Shown here one piece after another: positions 24,801 to 31,857 of a stretch of 64,000 nucleotides of DNA. Numbering within the stretch: position 1 is the stretch's first letter; each line of letters starts with the position of its first letter. Location of the stretch: positions 6,572,001 through 6,636,000 of the forward strand of contig OY970284.1 of the NCBI GenBank assembly GCA_963715895.1, read 5' to 3'. The notes beneath the pieces were generated by a model that ran no database searches, was not told the DNA's origin, and worked only from the letters and a program-made list of their open reading frames with translations. Source of the DNA: JADGNZ01 sp963715895. GTDB lineage: Bacteria; Acidobacteriota; Thermoanaerobaculia; Gp7-AA8. The position numbers and the translations under genes are program-made.

Positions 24801-24979
24801 CAATTGACGACGCTGTAACGAGAGAAGTCGATGTGCGCATACTTGCAGAAATACGAAGGGGCGTCACGCCTCTGGTGGCCCTACGGATGGTTCAGCGCCA
24901 AATGATTCACGCCGCAGATGCGACCTCGCGTTCAGTCAGAAGCTGGAGCGCGGTAGAAATATATGGATCAGGGATTTAG
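21878..24979 (+). CDS. Membrane-anchored TPR-CHAT protease-like protein
   Basis: 1033 aa. Residues 1-5 are basic and 6-26 form one membrane segment, so the bulk is predicted outside the cytoplasm. Residues about 40-215 repeat the periplasmic module of the anti-sigma factor. A long TPR array covers about 215-660. The C-terminal CHAT (caspase-like) domain spans about 690-1033, with catalytic His near 898 (HVATHA) and Cys near 942 (AGCQTAF), then the conserved FLAAGATTVFGSLWPIDD and final WSAVEIYGSG. Both catalytic residues are intact. CHAT peptidases cleave specific partners on signal; the partner here is unknown. A weak ribosome binding site (CGGAG) precedes the ATG. The 132-bp gap before it may carry a promoter. 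Confidence 0.8.
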   Translation: MRKWRLWLSIGVVAVLTTITVALFLLHSDKKYRLLAAASRLDRRPFEARLNGFPYTPLRTKRGAYDEQTPPALLHLHGVAGEILAESNASTSLDALHNRAAAALLAGNAAEAVDLLEHATTLSPSDSTLWTDLAAAQVTRAESAYDYIVALASADRAIQILPTPEALFNRGVILQKLGLRQAASRAWQRYLKTDSTSDWAGEVRERLAGQSAPNEQDLWSRDMPRLRRAASTGDIETVRQFVRRYPQQARSWSEMTFLADWGKAWSAGDMAAAHLELDICRTIGSSLQGLSGERLLIDAVTSIDRARGENIRKLAQAHIAYLQARLLYHQRKPAESLPKFAIAASLFSSSHSPMALVCSYYESSVLFDRNDNRAAAVLVDSLTAEIPPAYIALRAQVTWNRATIFANDGAFDAARSAYAKSLAMFARLGETDNTLIMRGALVSVLSRLGQGAEAWNERRNAFDQVSASGNTTAQLFILSAAMDDEIAQQHWPVASAIARIIIEEEPENRRIRFLALRCRAYADLRMSDSNFLSDLEAARHAATIIDDPGLRDAALDELRFVEALDATEHNPRLALTLLNTSTEFAKTHHGFAIPTIYLARARALRRLGSTGLAIEALRGSIATIEQRRTAVVSDDLRDAFLGTSEEAYRDLIDILTARGDAKAALEIAERFRGRTILELTGGTDPDRQPLSPSELQEHLPQGALIVEYVSLPDRLIILIIDHQAIELKQIDIPRGQLRALAKTFIAEIIANHDAENQKSPLYNVLISTLQPKLGRYTQLVIIPDNEVRNMPFAALWDRSTSTYLVEQIAVDVAPSATAYARACAGLTKRNGQRLLAVGDVTIDRHAFPQLQDLINTRAELDEIARLYPAPTMLTRRGATKRAFLREVPGYDFVHVATHAVARASGIATLLLAAEEGDDGSLDASEIATLRLPRKPVVILAGCQTAFAGSTGQDLSRLSDAFLAAGATTVFGSLWPIDDAVTREVDVRILAEIRRGVTPLVALRMVQRQMIHAADATSRSVRSWSAVEIYGSGI

Positions 24980-24994
24980 AAAAGGAGGAGCGTT

Positions 24995-25822
24995 ATGACC
25001 TTTACTATCTTATTTTTTGGTCTCATAGCTCATATAGTCGTCGGTAACAGCCAAACACCGCGTCGCGCGGTATTTATTAACCCTGAAGATGCGGTTCACA
25101 ATGCCGTGATGGTGGTCCACTGTGCAGATATCGTGCCGCTCCTGTCCTCCTCCGATATGCAGTGTGGACCCACAGAAACCGATCACGAGTTTGCGATTGG
25201 AAGTGGGCGCCATTTTCGCGTCAACGCAAATGGAGCGTCGGGAGACCCAAGTAAAATGGCATCGTTCGATTCTCTAGTGCCGCACCTGAGTAAGCTAATC
25301 GATGTTTCCGCAGCTCTAACATCGGCGGTTAAATTCGCGCACGGACAAAAACGGGTGTCGACGTACCTTGATTACCAAGGCGGACACCTCGTGGCTACGA
25401 ACAACGGTGGCCCCTACCCGCACGCCAAGGTCATGTTCGATTATCCAAGTGCATCGACTCAATGCGTAGCGACAGTTACTGGTTACGTGCTTAAAGGTGC
25501 CCAGCAGTTTGTCGTCATCGAAGACTCGGACGATAGCACGATTAAACTAACGCTGAAGGGTTCGGCGACGGTGATTATGCGTAATACACCTATAGATCAA
25601 AATGTCGACGACCACTTTGCTGACTACAACTGGATTACCGAATCAACAAAGATTGCGCACTTAAGCCCAATCGATAACTCTTGTCCGCCTCAGGCAGCTG
25701 AGGTAGCGCTCGATAGCGCGGCTATCGCGGCGGCCAAACATTCTCATTATAAACCACGCGACCGGGGGAAAAGCCATCCGCACTTTGTGACCGCGGAATG
25801 TACCAACAGCCAATACCCTTGA
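24995..25822 (+). CDS. Exported protein of unknown function, linked to the CHAT gene
   Basis: 275 aa. Residues 1-19 are a hydrophobic signal peptide (TFTILFFGLIAHIVVG). The mature protein is predicted beta-rich with four or five Cys (VVHCAD, MQCGP, TQCVAT, NSCPP, AECT), which fits disulfides outside the cytoplasm. I recognise no family. It starts 15 bases after the CHAT stop, with GGAGGAG upstream, so it is in the same transcript. Its codon use is visibly more AT-rich than its neighbours (for example ATA, TTA and ATT codons), as is part of the CHAT gene; this hints at recent transfer of the cassette. A role as CHAT substrate, inhibitor or ligand is only inferred from position. Confidence 0.6.
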   Translation: MTFTILFFGLIAHIVVGNSQTPRRAVFINPEDAVHNAVMVVHCADIVPLLSSSDMQCGPTETDHEFAIGSGRHFRVNANGASGDPSKMASFDSLVPHLSKLIDVSAALTSAVKFAHGQKRVSTYLDYQGGHLVATNNGGPYPHAKVMFDYPSASTQCVATVTGYVLKGAQQFVVIEDSDDSTIKLTLKGSATVIMRNTPIDQNVDDHFADYNWITESTKIAHLSPIDNSCPPQAAEVALDSAAIAAAKHSHYKPRDRGKSHPHFVTAECTNSQYP

Positions 25823-25869
25823 AGGGCGATGCCGTCGTTTCGCTTTGAGCTACAATTGGGTCGCTCTCC

Positions 25870-27360
25870 ATGTTCGACAAGTTCCACGACGAATGCGGTG
25901 TCTTTGCCGTTCTCAACCATGAGAACGCGGCGAACATCGTGTATCTCGGGTTGTATGCGCTGCAGCATCGGGGGCAGGAGAGTGCGGGGATTGCTTCGGT
26001 GTCGTCGGACCGGAGGCGGTCGGAGACGAACATCGGGGAGGCGAGCGGGGCCTCGAGCGGGACCGGGGAGCAGATCATCGCGCCGGGGGCGCCGCAGATC
26101 CATTCCGAAAAGGAGATGGGGTACGTGGCCGAGATCTTCACCGAGGAGCGGCTGCGGCGGCTGCCGGGGGACATCGCCATCGGGCATGTCCGCTATTCGA
26201 CGGCCGGCGGGTCGATGCTCTGCAACGCGCAGCCGCTCGTGGCCTCGACCAGCAAGGGGCCGATCGCGCTGGCGCACAACGGGAACCTCGTCAACGGGGC
26301 CGACATCCGGCGGCGGCTGGAGGCGGACGGAGCCATCTTCAACACGATGTCCGACACCGAGGTCATCGTCCATCTGATCGCGCGCTCGAAGGAGAGCGGA
26401 CTCGAAGCGGCGCTCGTCGACGCGCTCTCGCAGGTCAAAGGGGCGTACTCCATCGTCCTGCTCGCGCCGGGGCGGGTCTACGCCGCGCGCGACTCGTATG
26501 GATTCCGTCCCCTCGTCCTGGGCAGGCTCGGCGACTCGATCGTTGTCTCCTCGGAGACCTGCGCTTTCGACCTGATCGAAGCGGAAACGATTCGTGAAGT
26601 ACGGGCCGGCGAAGTGATCGCCATCGAATGCGTCGAGCCGGTGCCGCGCGTGCGCGTCGTCCACGAGTTCGTCGGGCCGCGCGAGGCGCGCTGCATCTTC
26701 GAGCACGTCTACTTCGCGCGGCCTGACTCCGTCATCTTCGGCAACAACGTGGCCGAGGTCAGGAAGAGGTTCGGAGCGCAACTGGCGAGGGAGCATCCGG
26801 TCGACGCTGACGTGGTCATCCCGGTCCCGGACTCCGGCGTTTTTGCCGCGCTGGGGTACGCGCACGAATCGGGCATCCCTTTCGAGTTCGGGCTGGTGCG
26901 CAACCACTACGTCGGCAGGACGTTCATCGAACCAAAGCAATCGATCCGCAGTTTCGGCGTAAAGGTAAAGCTGAACCCCGTGCGCGAGATCGTGGCCGGA
27001 AAGCGCATCGTCCTGATCGACGACTCCATCGTCCGCGGCACGACGTCAAAGAAAATCGTCCGGATGCTGAAAGACTTCGGCGCGCGGGAAGTGCACATGC
27101 GCATCTCCTCGCCTCCGACGACCGGGCCGTGCTACTACGGCATCGACACGCCGCAGCGCCGCGAGCTGATCGCCAGCGCGCAGTCGGTCGACGAGATTCG
27201 CTCATTCATCGAAGCCGACTCTCTCGGCTACCTTTCCGAAGAGGGGATGCTGGCGGCCGTGCGCAACGATGACGATCCGCGGCGCCTCTACTGCACGGCG
27301 TGCTTCACCGGAAAGTACCCGGTGCTGCACGAGGAGAACGAAGCAGTCCTACACGTGTGA
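25870..27360 (+). CDS. purF: Amidophosphoribosyltransferase
   Basis: 496 aa. First committed step of purine synthesis: PRPP plus glutamine gives phosphoribosylamine. After a short propeptide (residues 1-8) comes the Ntn nucleophile Cys9 (DECGVFAV), then LYALQHRGQESAGIAS of the glutaminase domain. The PRPP loop VLIDDSIVRGTTSKK is near 378-392. Cysteines in EARCIFEH, TGPCYYGID and LYCTACFTGKYP match the [4Fe-4S] ligands of the Bacillus-type enzyme, so it is probably oxygen-sensitive. An unusual Ser/Gly/Ala-rich insert (about 45-75) sits in the glutaminase domain. The 3' end overlaps the convergent GGDEF-EAL gene by 12 bp. Confidence 0.95.
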   Translation: MFDKFHDECGVFAVLNHENAANIVYLGLYALQHRGQESAGIASVSSDRRRSETNIGEASGASSGTGEQIIAPGAPQIHSEKEMGYVAEIFTEERLRRLPGDIAIGHVRYSTAGGSMLCNAQPLVASTSKGPIALAHNGNLVNGADIRRRLEADGAIFNTMSDTEVIVHLIARSKESGLEAALVDALSQVKGAYSIVLLAPGRVYAARDSYGFRPLVLGRLGDSIVVSSETCAFDLIEAETIREVRAGEVIAIECVEPVPRVRVVHEFVGPREARCIFEHVYFARPDSVIFGNNVAEVRKRFGAQLAREHPVDADVVIPVPDSGVFAALGYAHESGIPFEFGLVRNHYVGRTFIEPKQSIRSFGVKVKLNPVREIVAGKRIVLIDDSIVRGTTSKKIVRMLKDFGAREVHMRISSPPTTGPCYYGIDTPQRRELIASAQSVDEIRSFIEADSLGYLSEEGMLAAVRNDDDPRRLYCTACFTGKYPVLHEENEAVLHV

Positions 27361-30300
27361 TTGCACCGCGCGACCGGAGAAGTGATGGTCCGCCAGCCTC
27401 TCCGGCAGCACCGCGGCGGAGACCGGCCGGCTGAAGAGATAGCCCTGGGCGGCGTCGCAGTTGCGGCGGCGGAGGAACGAGAGCTGCTCCTCGGTCTCTA
27501 CACCCTCGGCGATCACGCGCAGCTTGAGGGCGCGGGCGATGCCGACGACGGCGGAGACGATGGCTGCGTCGCCCTCGCTCGTGGCCAGATCGCGGATGAA
27601 GGCGCGGTCGATCTTCACCGCCGTAATCGGGAAGCGCTTCAGGTAGTTGAGCGATGAGTAACCGGTACCGAAGTCGTCGATGGCGATGGAGACGCCGAGC
27701 TCGCGCAGCGCCTGCAGCACTTCCACGGTCGATTCGGCGTTCTGCATCGCCGCTGTTTCGGTGATCTCCAGCTCGAGCGCGCCGGCATCGAGACCCGTCT
27801 CCGCGAGAACGCGCCGGACGCTTTGAACGATGTCGTATTGCTGGAACTGCCGCAGTGAGAGATTGACGGACATGAGAGGCAGCTCGATACCGGCGTCGCG
27901 CCAGGCGCGCATCTGGCTGCAGGCGTTGAGAAGGACCCACTCACCCAGCGGGAGAATGAGACGGCTCTCTTCGGCCATGGGGATGAATGCCGAGGGGTGC
28001 ACCAGTCCCCGCTCCGGATCGTTCCAGCGCACCAGCGCCTCCACTCCGATCACCGCGCCGCTGGTCAGACTCACCTGCGGCTGATAGTGAAGAACGAGTT
28101 GCCCCTCGGTGATGGCGCGGCGCAGACGGGTCTCGAGCGACAGCCGCTCGACGGCGCGGCGCTTCATGTCATCCGTGCAGAGCTGGTATGTGTTGCGGCC
28201 GGCCTCCTTGGCGCGGTACATGGCACTGTCGGCATTGCGCAGCAGCGACTCGGCATCGGAACCGTCTTCCGGGAAGAGAGCGATGCCGATGCTGGCGGAG
28301 ACTTCGACCGAGGTTCCGGCGATCGTCAGCGGCTGTTCTACCGCGTTGATGATTTTCTCGGCCACACTGACCGCATCCTCCGGCTGACGGAGCTCGGCCA
28401 GGATGATGGTGAACTCGTCGCCGCCGAGGCGGGCCACGGTGTCGTCGTCGCGCACGTTAGCGCGGAGACGGAGTGCCATCTCCTGCAGGAGCTCGTCGCC
28501 AGCCTCGTGGCCGAGCGTGTCGTTGATCGACTTGAAATGATCGAGATCGACGAACATCACCGCCAGCGGCTTGCTGGAACGGCGCGCCCGCGAAATGCTC
28601 TGGGTCAGTCGATCGGCGAACAGCTTTCGGTTCGGCAGATGCGTCAGGACGTCGTGGTAGGCATGGAACTCGATCTGTTCCTCGGCGCGCTTCCGGTCGC
28701 TGATGTCGACGACGGTCGAATGGATGCGGTCTCCGGCCATCGTCAGATTCATGAGCCCCCAGATGGCCTGGCCGTCTTTCTTCCGCAGCTCGAGCTCCAC
28801 ACTGTTGAGTGTCGGCGAATCGCCCAACAGCGACATGAGGTCCATTCGCTGCGACGGCCGCGCGTAAAGCTGGCCGGCCTCGAGACCGATCAGTTCCGAT
28901 CGCGCATAGCCGAGCATCGAGGCGAAGGTCAGGTTGCAATCGACGATTGCGCCGGAGACCTCACTCACGCAGACGCCGGCCGCGTTCTGCTCGAACAGCA
29001 GGCGGTACCGCAGCTCGGAATCGCGCAGCGCGGCCTCCGCGGCAAAGCGCGACGAAACGTCACGGAAACTCCAGACCCGGACGTTGGCAATGCCCTCAAC
29101 CGCCCTGCCTGTCGAATAGCGCTCGAAGCGGCGGCCGTCTTTGAACTCGAGCAGCTCGAAGCTCTCGGCCTCGGGTTGGGCATAGAGAGAGTCGATCGTG
29201 CGGAGGAAATGTTCCGGATCGATGAGCTGATCGAGAACGCAGCCAATGAGACCGCGGTCATCGTCACTGGTCTCGAGCAGTTGCGGCGGGATGTGCCACA
29301 TCTCCACGAAGCGCTGGTTGTAGGTGAGAATGCGGCCGCCGTCGCCGATGACCAGGATGCCGTCCGCGGTGGAGTCGAGCGTCGACTCCAGAAGCGTCAC
29401 CGCCCTCCGCACCTCCCGCTCCGCGTCCTTCTGTTCGCGCATGTCGCGGCCCAGAATGACCACCCCCGCCGGCTCGCCGTGATGGACGACCGGAGCGAGC
29501 GACATCATCAGATCGACCTGGAGCCCGTCGCTGCCGGCGAAGCGCCGCTCGAGGTTCCGAATGCTGCGTCGGCGGAATGATTCGGAGAAGGGATCGTCCT
29601 CGCCGGGGGCGAGCAGCTCTTCGAACTGCCGTCCCACAAGGCTGTCCACGGAGAAGCCGAGTACCCGCTCGGCGGCGGCATTGGCGAACTCGATGCGCCC
29701 ATAGCGATCGCAGACGAAGAGGACATCCGCCATCGTGCCGAGGATCTCGCGCGCGGCGAGCGATGGCGTGATCGGCACCAGGTCGTATTTGTGGAAGGCG
29801 ATGGCGACGATCACCACAAAGCCGAGGAGCGCGGCATAGCCGAACGGATAAACGGCGATTCCGAACTTCGGCAGGTAATCGACACATCCGAGGTAGGCGA
29901 CGGCGAAGGCGATGAGCAGCAGCCGGATCCGCTTCTTCTCGATGCCTTGCGACTTGGGAAAGGCGCGAACAAATTCGGCGAGCGCGACGACGAGATAGCC
30001 GAAAAAGAACAGGAGGAACGGCGGCGCGACGATGGCGCTGTAACGCGGGTAGTAGCCCCACCAGAAGAGCTGCACCCGCTCGACGAGCAGGCCGGTCACG
30101 GCCAGCGTGGAAAAGACCGCGGCGGTCACCCACCCCGCGATGATGGCGCCTCGCCGCTCCCTGGCGATGCGAAGCATCTCCGCGGTGAAGTGATAAATCG
30201 ACGGAGCCAGAAATGGCACGCCGAGGTAGGCCAAGCGCGCCCAGAAAAGCGCCGTCGCCGCGTCCTTCGCGCAATACATGAACGTAAAGGCGACCAGCCA

Positions 30301-30462
30301 CACCGACGCCGACACCGCCAGGGCGAAGAACGCACCCGCCACACGCGAGGCACGGCGCGCCAGAACGCCCGCTCCGAAGACGAGCATCAGCGCCGCCGTC
30401 ACAAGCGTTGGCACCGCAAACGGCGAAATGCCGTAGCGGGTCGAATCGAGGATGTGGAGCAC
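27349..30462 (-). CDS. 7TM-PAS-GGDEF-EAL cyclic-di-GMP enzyme
   Basis: 1037 aa. Residues 1-225 hold about seven membrane helices like the histidine-kinase N-terminal 7TM sensor region. Three PAS-type domains follow (about 243-350, 360-470, 490-600). The GGDEF domain (about 605-765) has an intact RLGGDEFTIIL active site and NDTLGHEAGDELL, so diguanylate cyclase activity is possible. The EAL domain (about 780-1025) has GVEALVRWNDP, an intact EITET and DDFGTGYSSLNYL, so phosphodiesterase activity is also possible. Net activity cannot be told. It would integrate membrane and cytoplasmic signals into c-di-GMP levels. Monocistronic; overlaps the purF 3' end by 12 bp. Confidence 0.9.
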   Translation of the reverse strand: MLHILDSTRYGISPFAVPTLVTAALMLVFGAGVLARRASRVAGAFFALAVSASVWLVAFTFMYCAKDAATALFWARLAYLGVPFLAPSIYHFTAEMLRIARERRGAIIAGWVTAAVFSTLAVTGLLVERVQLFWWGYYPRYSAIVAPPFLLFFFGYLVVALAEFVRAFPKSQGIEKKRIRLLLIAFAVAYLGCVDYLPKFGIAVYPFGYAALLGFVVIVAIAFHKYDLVPITPSLAAREILGTMADVLFVCDRYGRIEFANAAAERVLGFSVDSLVGRQFEELLAPGEDDPFSESFRRRSIRNLERRFAGSDGLQVDLMMSLAPVVHHGEPAGVVILGRDMREQKDAEREVRRAVTLLESTLDSTADGILVIGDGGRILTYNQRFVEMWHIPPQLLETSDDDRGLIGCVLDQLIDPEHFLRTIDSLYAQPEAESFELLEFKDGRRFERYSTGRAVEGIANVRVWSFRDVSSRFAAEAALRDSELRYRLLFEQNAAGVCVSEVSGAIVDCNLTFASMLGYARSELIGLEAGQLYARPSQRMDLMSLLGDSPTLNSVELELRKKDGQAIWGLMNLTMAGDRIHSTVVDISDRKRAEEQIEFHAYHDVLTHLPNRKLFADRLTQSISRARRSSKPLAVMFVDLDHFKSINDTLGHEAGDELLQEMALRLRANVRDDDTVARLGGDEFTIILAELRQPEDAVSVAEKIINAVEQPLTIAGTSVEVSASIGIALFPEDGSDAESLLRNADSAMYRAKEAGRNTYQLCTDDMKRRAVERLSLETRLRRAITEGQLVLHYQPQVSLTSGAVIGVEALVRWNDPERGLVHPSAFIPMAEESRLILPLGEWVLLNACSQMRAWRDAGIELPLMSVNLSLRQFQQYDIVQSVRRVLAETGLDAGALELEITETAAMQNAESTVEVLQALRELGVSIAIDDFGTGYSSLNYLKRFPITAVKIDRAFIRDLATSEGDAAIVSAVVGIARALKLRVIAEGVETEEQLSFLRRRNCDAAQGYLFSRPVSAAVLPERLADHHFSGRAVQSHV

Positions 30463-30587
30463 CGGACCTCTCTCTGTCTACCTGGGAAGTGACAGTTTGA
30501 GGGAGATGAGGCTGTTTGTCGAACCCGATGACGATTATTTGCGGGGTTCCCCGCCGCTGGCGAGCCCAAGCGTTGTTGTAGAGGCAG

Positions 30588-30966
30588 GGTTCACGCGGAA
30601 GCGCCGAGACGCGGAGGAGTAAGAGCCTTCACGGAGGTTTTGCTCGATCCATGGATGGATTCAAGATCACTCGCGGTCGCGTCACGCGACCTGTCGACCT
30701 GTTCACTCGATCCATGGATGACTTCGATATCACTTGCGGTCGTGTCACACGTCCTGAAGACGTATTCACTCGATCCATGGATGGGTTCAAAATCACTCGC
30801 GATCGCGTCACGCGACCTGACGACGTGTTCGCTCGATCCATGGATGGGTTCAAAATCACTCGCGATCGCGTCACACGACCTGACGACGTGTTCGCTCGAT
30901 CCATGGATCGATCAAATACCAGACGCTGACGATCTCACTCCGTATCTCCGCGTCTCCGCGTGAACC
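30588..30966. repeat. Inverted CGCGGAG arms enclosing the 63-bp array
   Basis: The left arm at 30588-30619 (GGTTCACGCGGA, then GAGACGCGGAG) is matched by the complement at 30938-30966 (CTCCGCGTCTCCGCGTGAACC). The arms use the same short unit as the hairpin at 8260-8327. The 63-bp array lies between them, so the whole is a module with inverted ends. The 540-bp stretch 30463-31002 holds no gene I can support. Confidence 0.65.
30643..30908 (+). repeat. 63-bp tandem array, four units plus a partial
   Basis: Units begin at 30643, 30706, 30769, 30832 and 30895 (partial), with an exact 63-bp period. Each starts CTCGATCCATGGAT, a palindromic core. Most contain a second inverted repeat, GGTCGCG-TCA-CGCGACC in unit 1 (7-bp arms, 3-bp loop), degenerate in later units. 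Units 3 and 4 are almost identical. The length is a multiple of three and both strands stay open, so it could encode a 21-residue repeat, but no start signal or homology supports that. Confidence 0.85.
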
Positions 30967-31002
30967 GGTTTCCTTTCCAACGCCCCGTGCATCCAACGGG
31001 GC

Positions 31003-31848
31003 ATGAAACGCTTCGACCCGCGGCTCTACCAGATCGGCGCGCTCACGCTGCTTCTCCTCTACGGCATCTTCGCGCTGAACTTCGACATCACACTCCTTCG
31101 TGCCGCGCTGCTGGTCGGGACCGCGATCGGGACGCAGGCACTCTTGGCGCGGATGAAAGGGGTCGCATTCGATCCGCGCAGCGCGGCGATCTCAGGACTG
31201 TCGCTCTTCCTTCTACTGCGCGGTGAAACGCTGATTCTTCTGCTTGCCGGAGCCGTCATCGCCGTCGCCAGCAAGTTCGTCGTTCGCATTCACGGGAAGC
31301 ACATCTTCAATCCGACCAACATCGCCATCGTGGCGCTGATGCTGGTGTCGAAGCATGTCTGGGTCTCGCCGGGACAATGGGGGAACGTCGCGTTTTTCGG
31401 CTTCCTCATCGCCTGCATCGGCGGGCTGGTCGTCAATCGCGCCGCGCGGAGCGACGTGACCTACGCCTTTATCGTCGCCTGGAGCGCGCTGGTCATCGGA
31501 CGCTCGCTCTGGGTCGGTGAGCCTCTGACGATTCCGATTCATCGGCTCGAGAACGGCGCGCTGCTGCTCTTCACCTTCTTCATGATCTCTGATCCCAAAA
31601 CCACACCCGACTCCCGCGCCGGACGGATTCTCCTCGCCGCGATCGTCGCGGCCGGCGGCTGGTACATCAACTACCGGCTCTTCCGGACGAACGGGATCCT
31701 CTGGTCGCTCGCAGGGGCGGCGATGGTCGTACCGCTCATCGACGTGCTCCTTCCGGCAGCGCGCTATCAGTGGGGTGGCGAGGTCACGCGGTTGCGCGGT
31801 CTCGAAGCTCCACCACCACAGCAACCCAGCAACCTCGCAACCGCATAG
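31003..31848 (+). CDS. NqrB/RnfD-like integral membrane protein
   Basis: 281 aa with about eight membrane helices. The pattern resembles the NqrB/RnfD family of Na+-translocating or Rnf redox complexes: a GKHIFNPTNIAIVALML segment in place of the flavin-site region, and FFMISDPKTTPDSRAGR near residue 200. No other Rnf or Nqr subunits are nearby, so it is probably a stand-alone family member. The last dozen residues (PPPQQPSNL) are encoded by intergenic-type octamer repeat, suggesting the end was extended by repeat insertion. It is followed after 9 bp by a DUF2330 gene, likely one operon. Function unproven. Confidence 0.6.
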   Translation: MKRFDPRLYQIGALTLLLLYGIFALNFDITLLRAALLVGTAIGTQALLARMKGVAFDPRSAAISGLSLFLLLRGETLILLLAGAVIAVASKFVVRIHGKHIFNPTNIAIVALMLVSKHVWVSPGQWGNVAFFGFLIACIGGLVVNRAARSDVTYAFIVAWSALVIGRSLWVGEPLTIPIHRLENGALLLFTFFMISDPKTTPDSRAGRILLAAIVAAGGWYINYRLFRTNGILWSLAGAAMVVPLIDVLLPAARYQWGGEVTRLRGLEAPPPQQPSNLATA

Positions 31849-31857
31849 GAGGCAGTC

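Noticed and set aside
21878..24979. TPR-CHAT protein as a type III-E CRISPR (Csx29-like) protease
   Set aside because: There is no cas gene or array near, and it has an N-terminal membrane anchor; the neighbours are a sigma and anti-sigma factor.
30651..30929. 92-aa frame made of 21-residue repeats
   Set aside because: The 63-bp period keeps frames open on both strands; no ribosome binding site or family supports translation.
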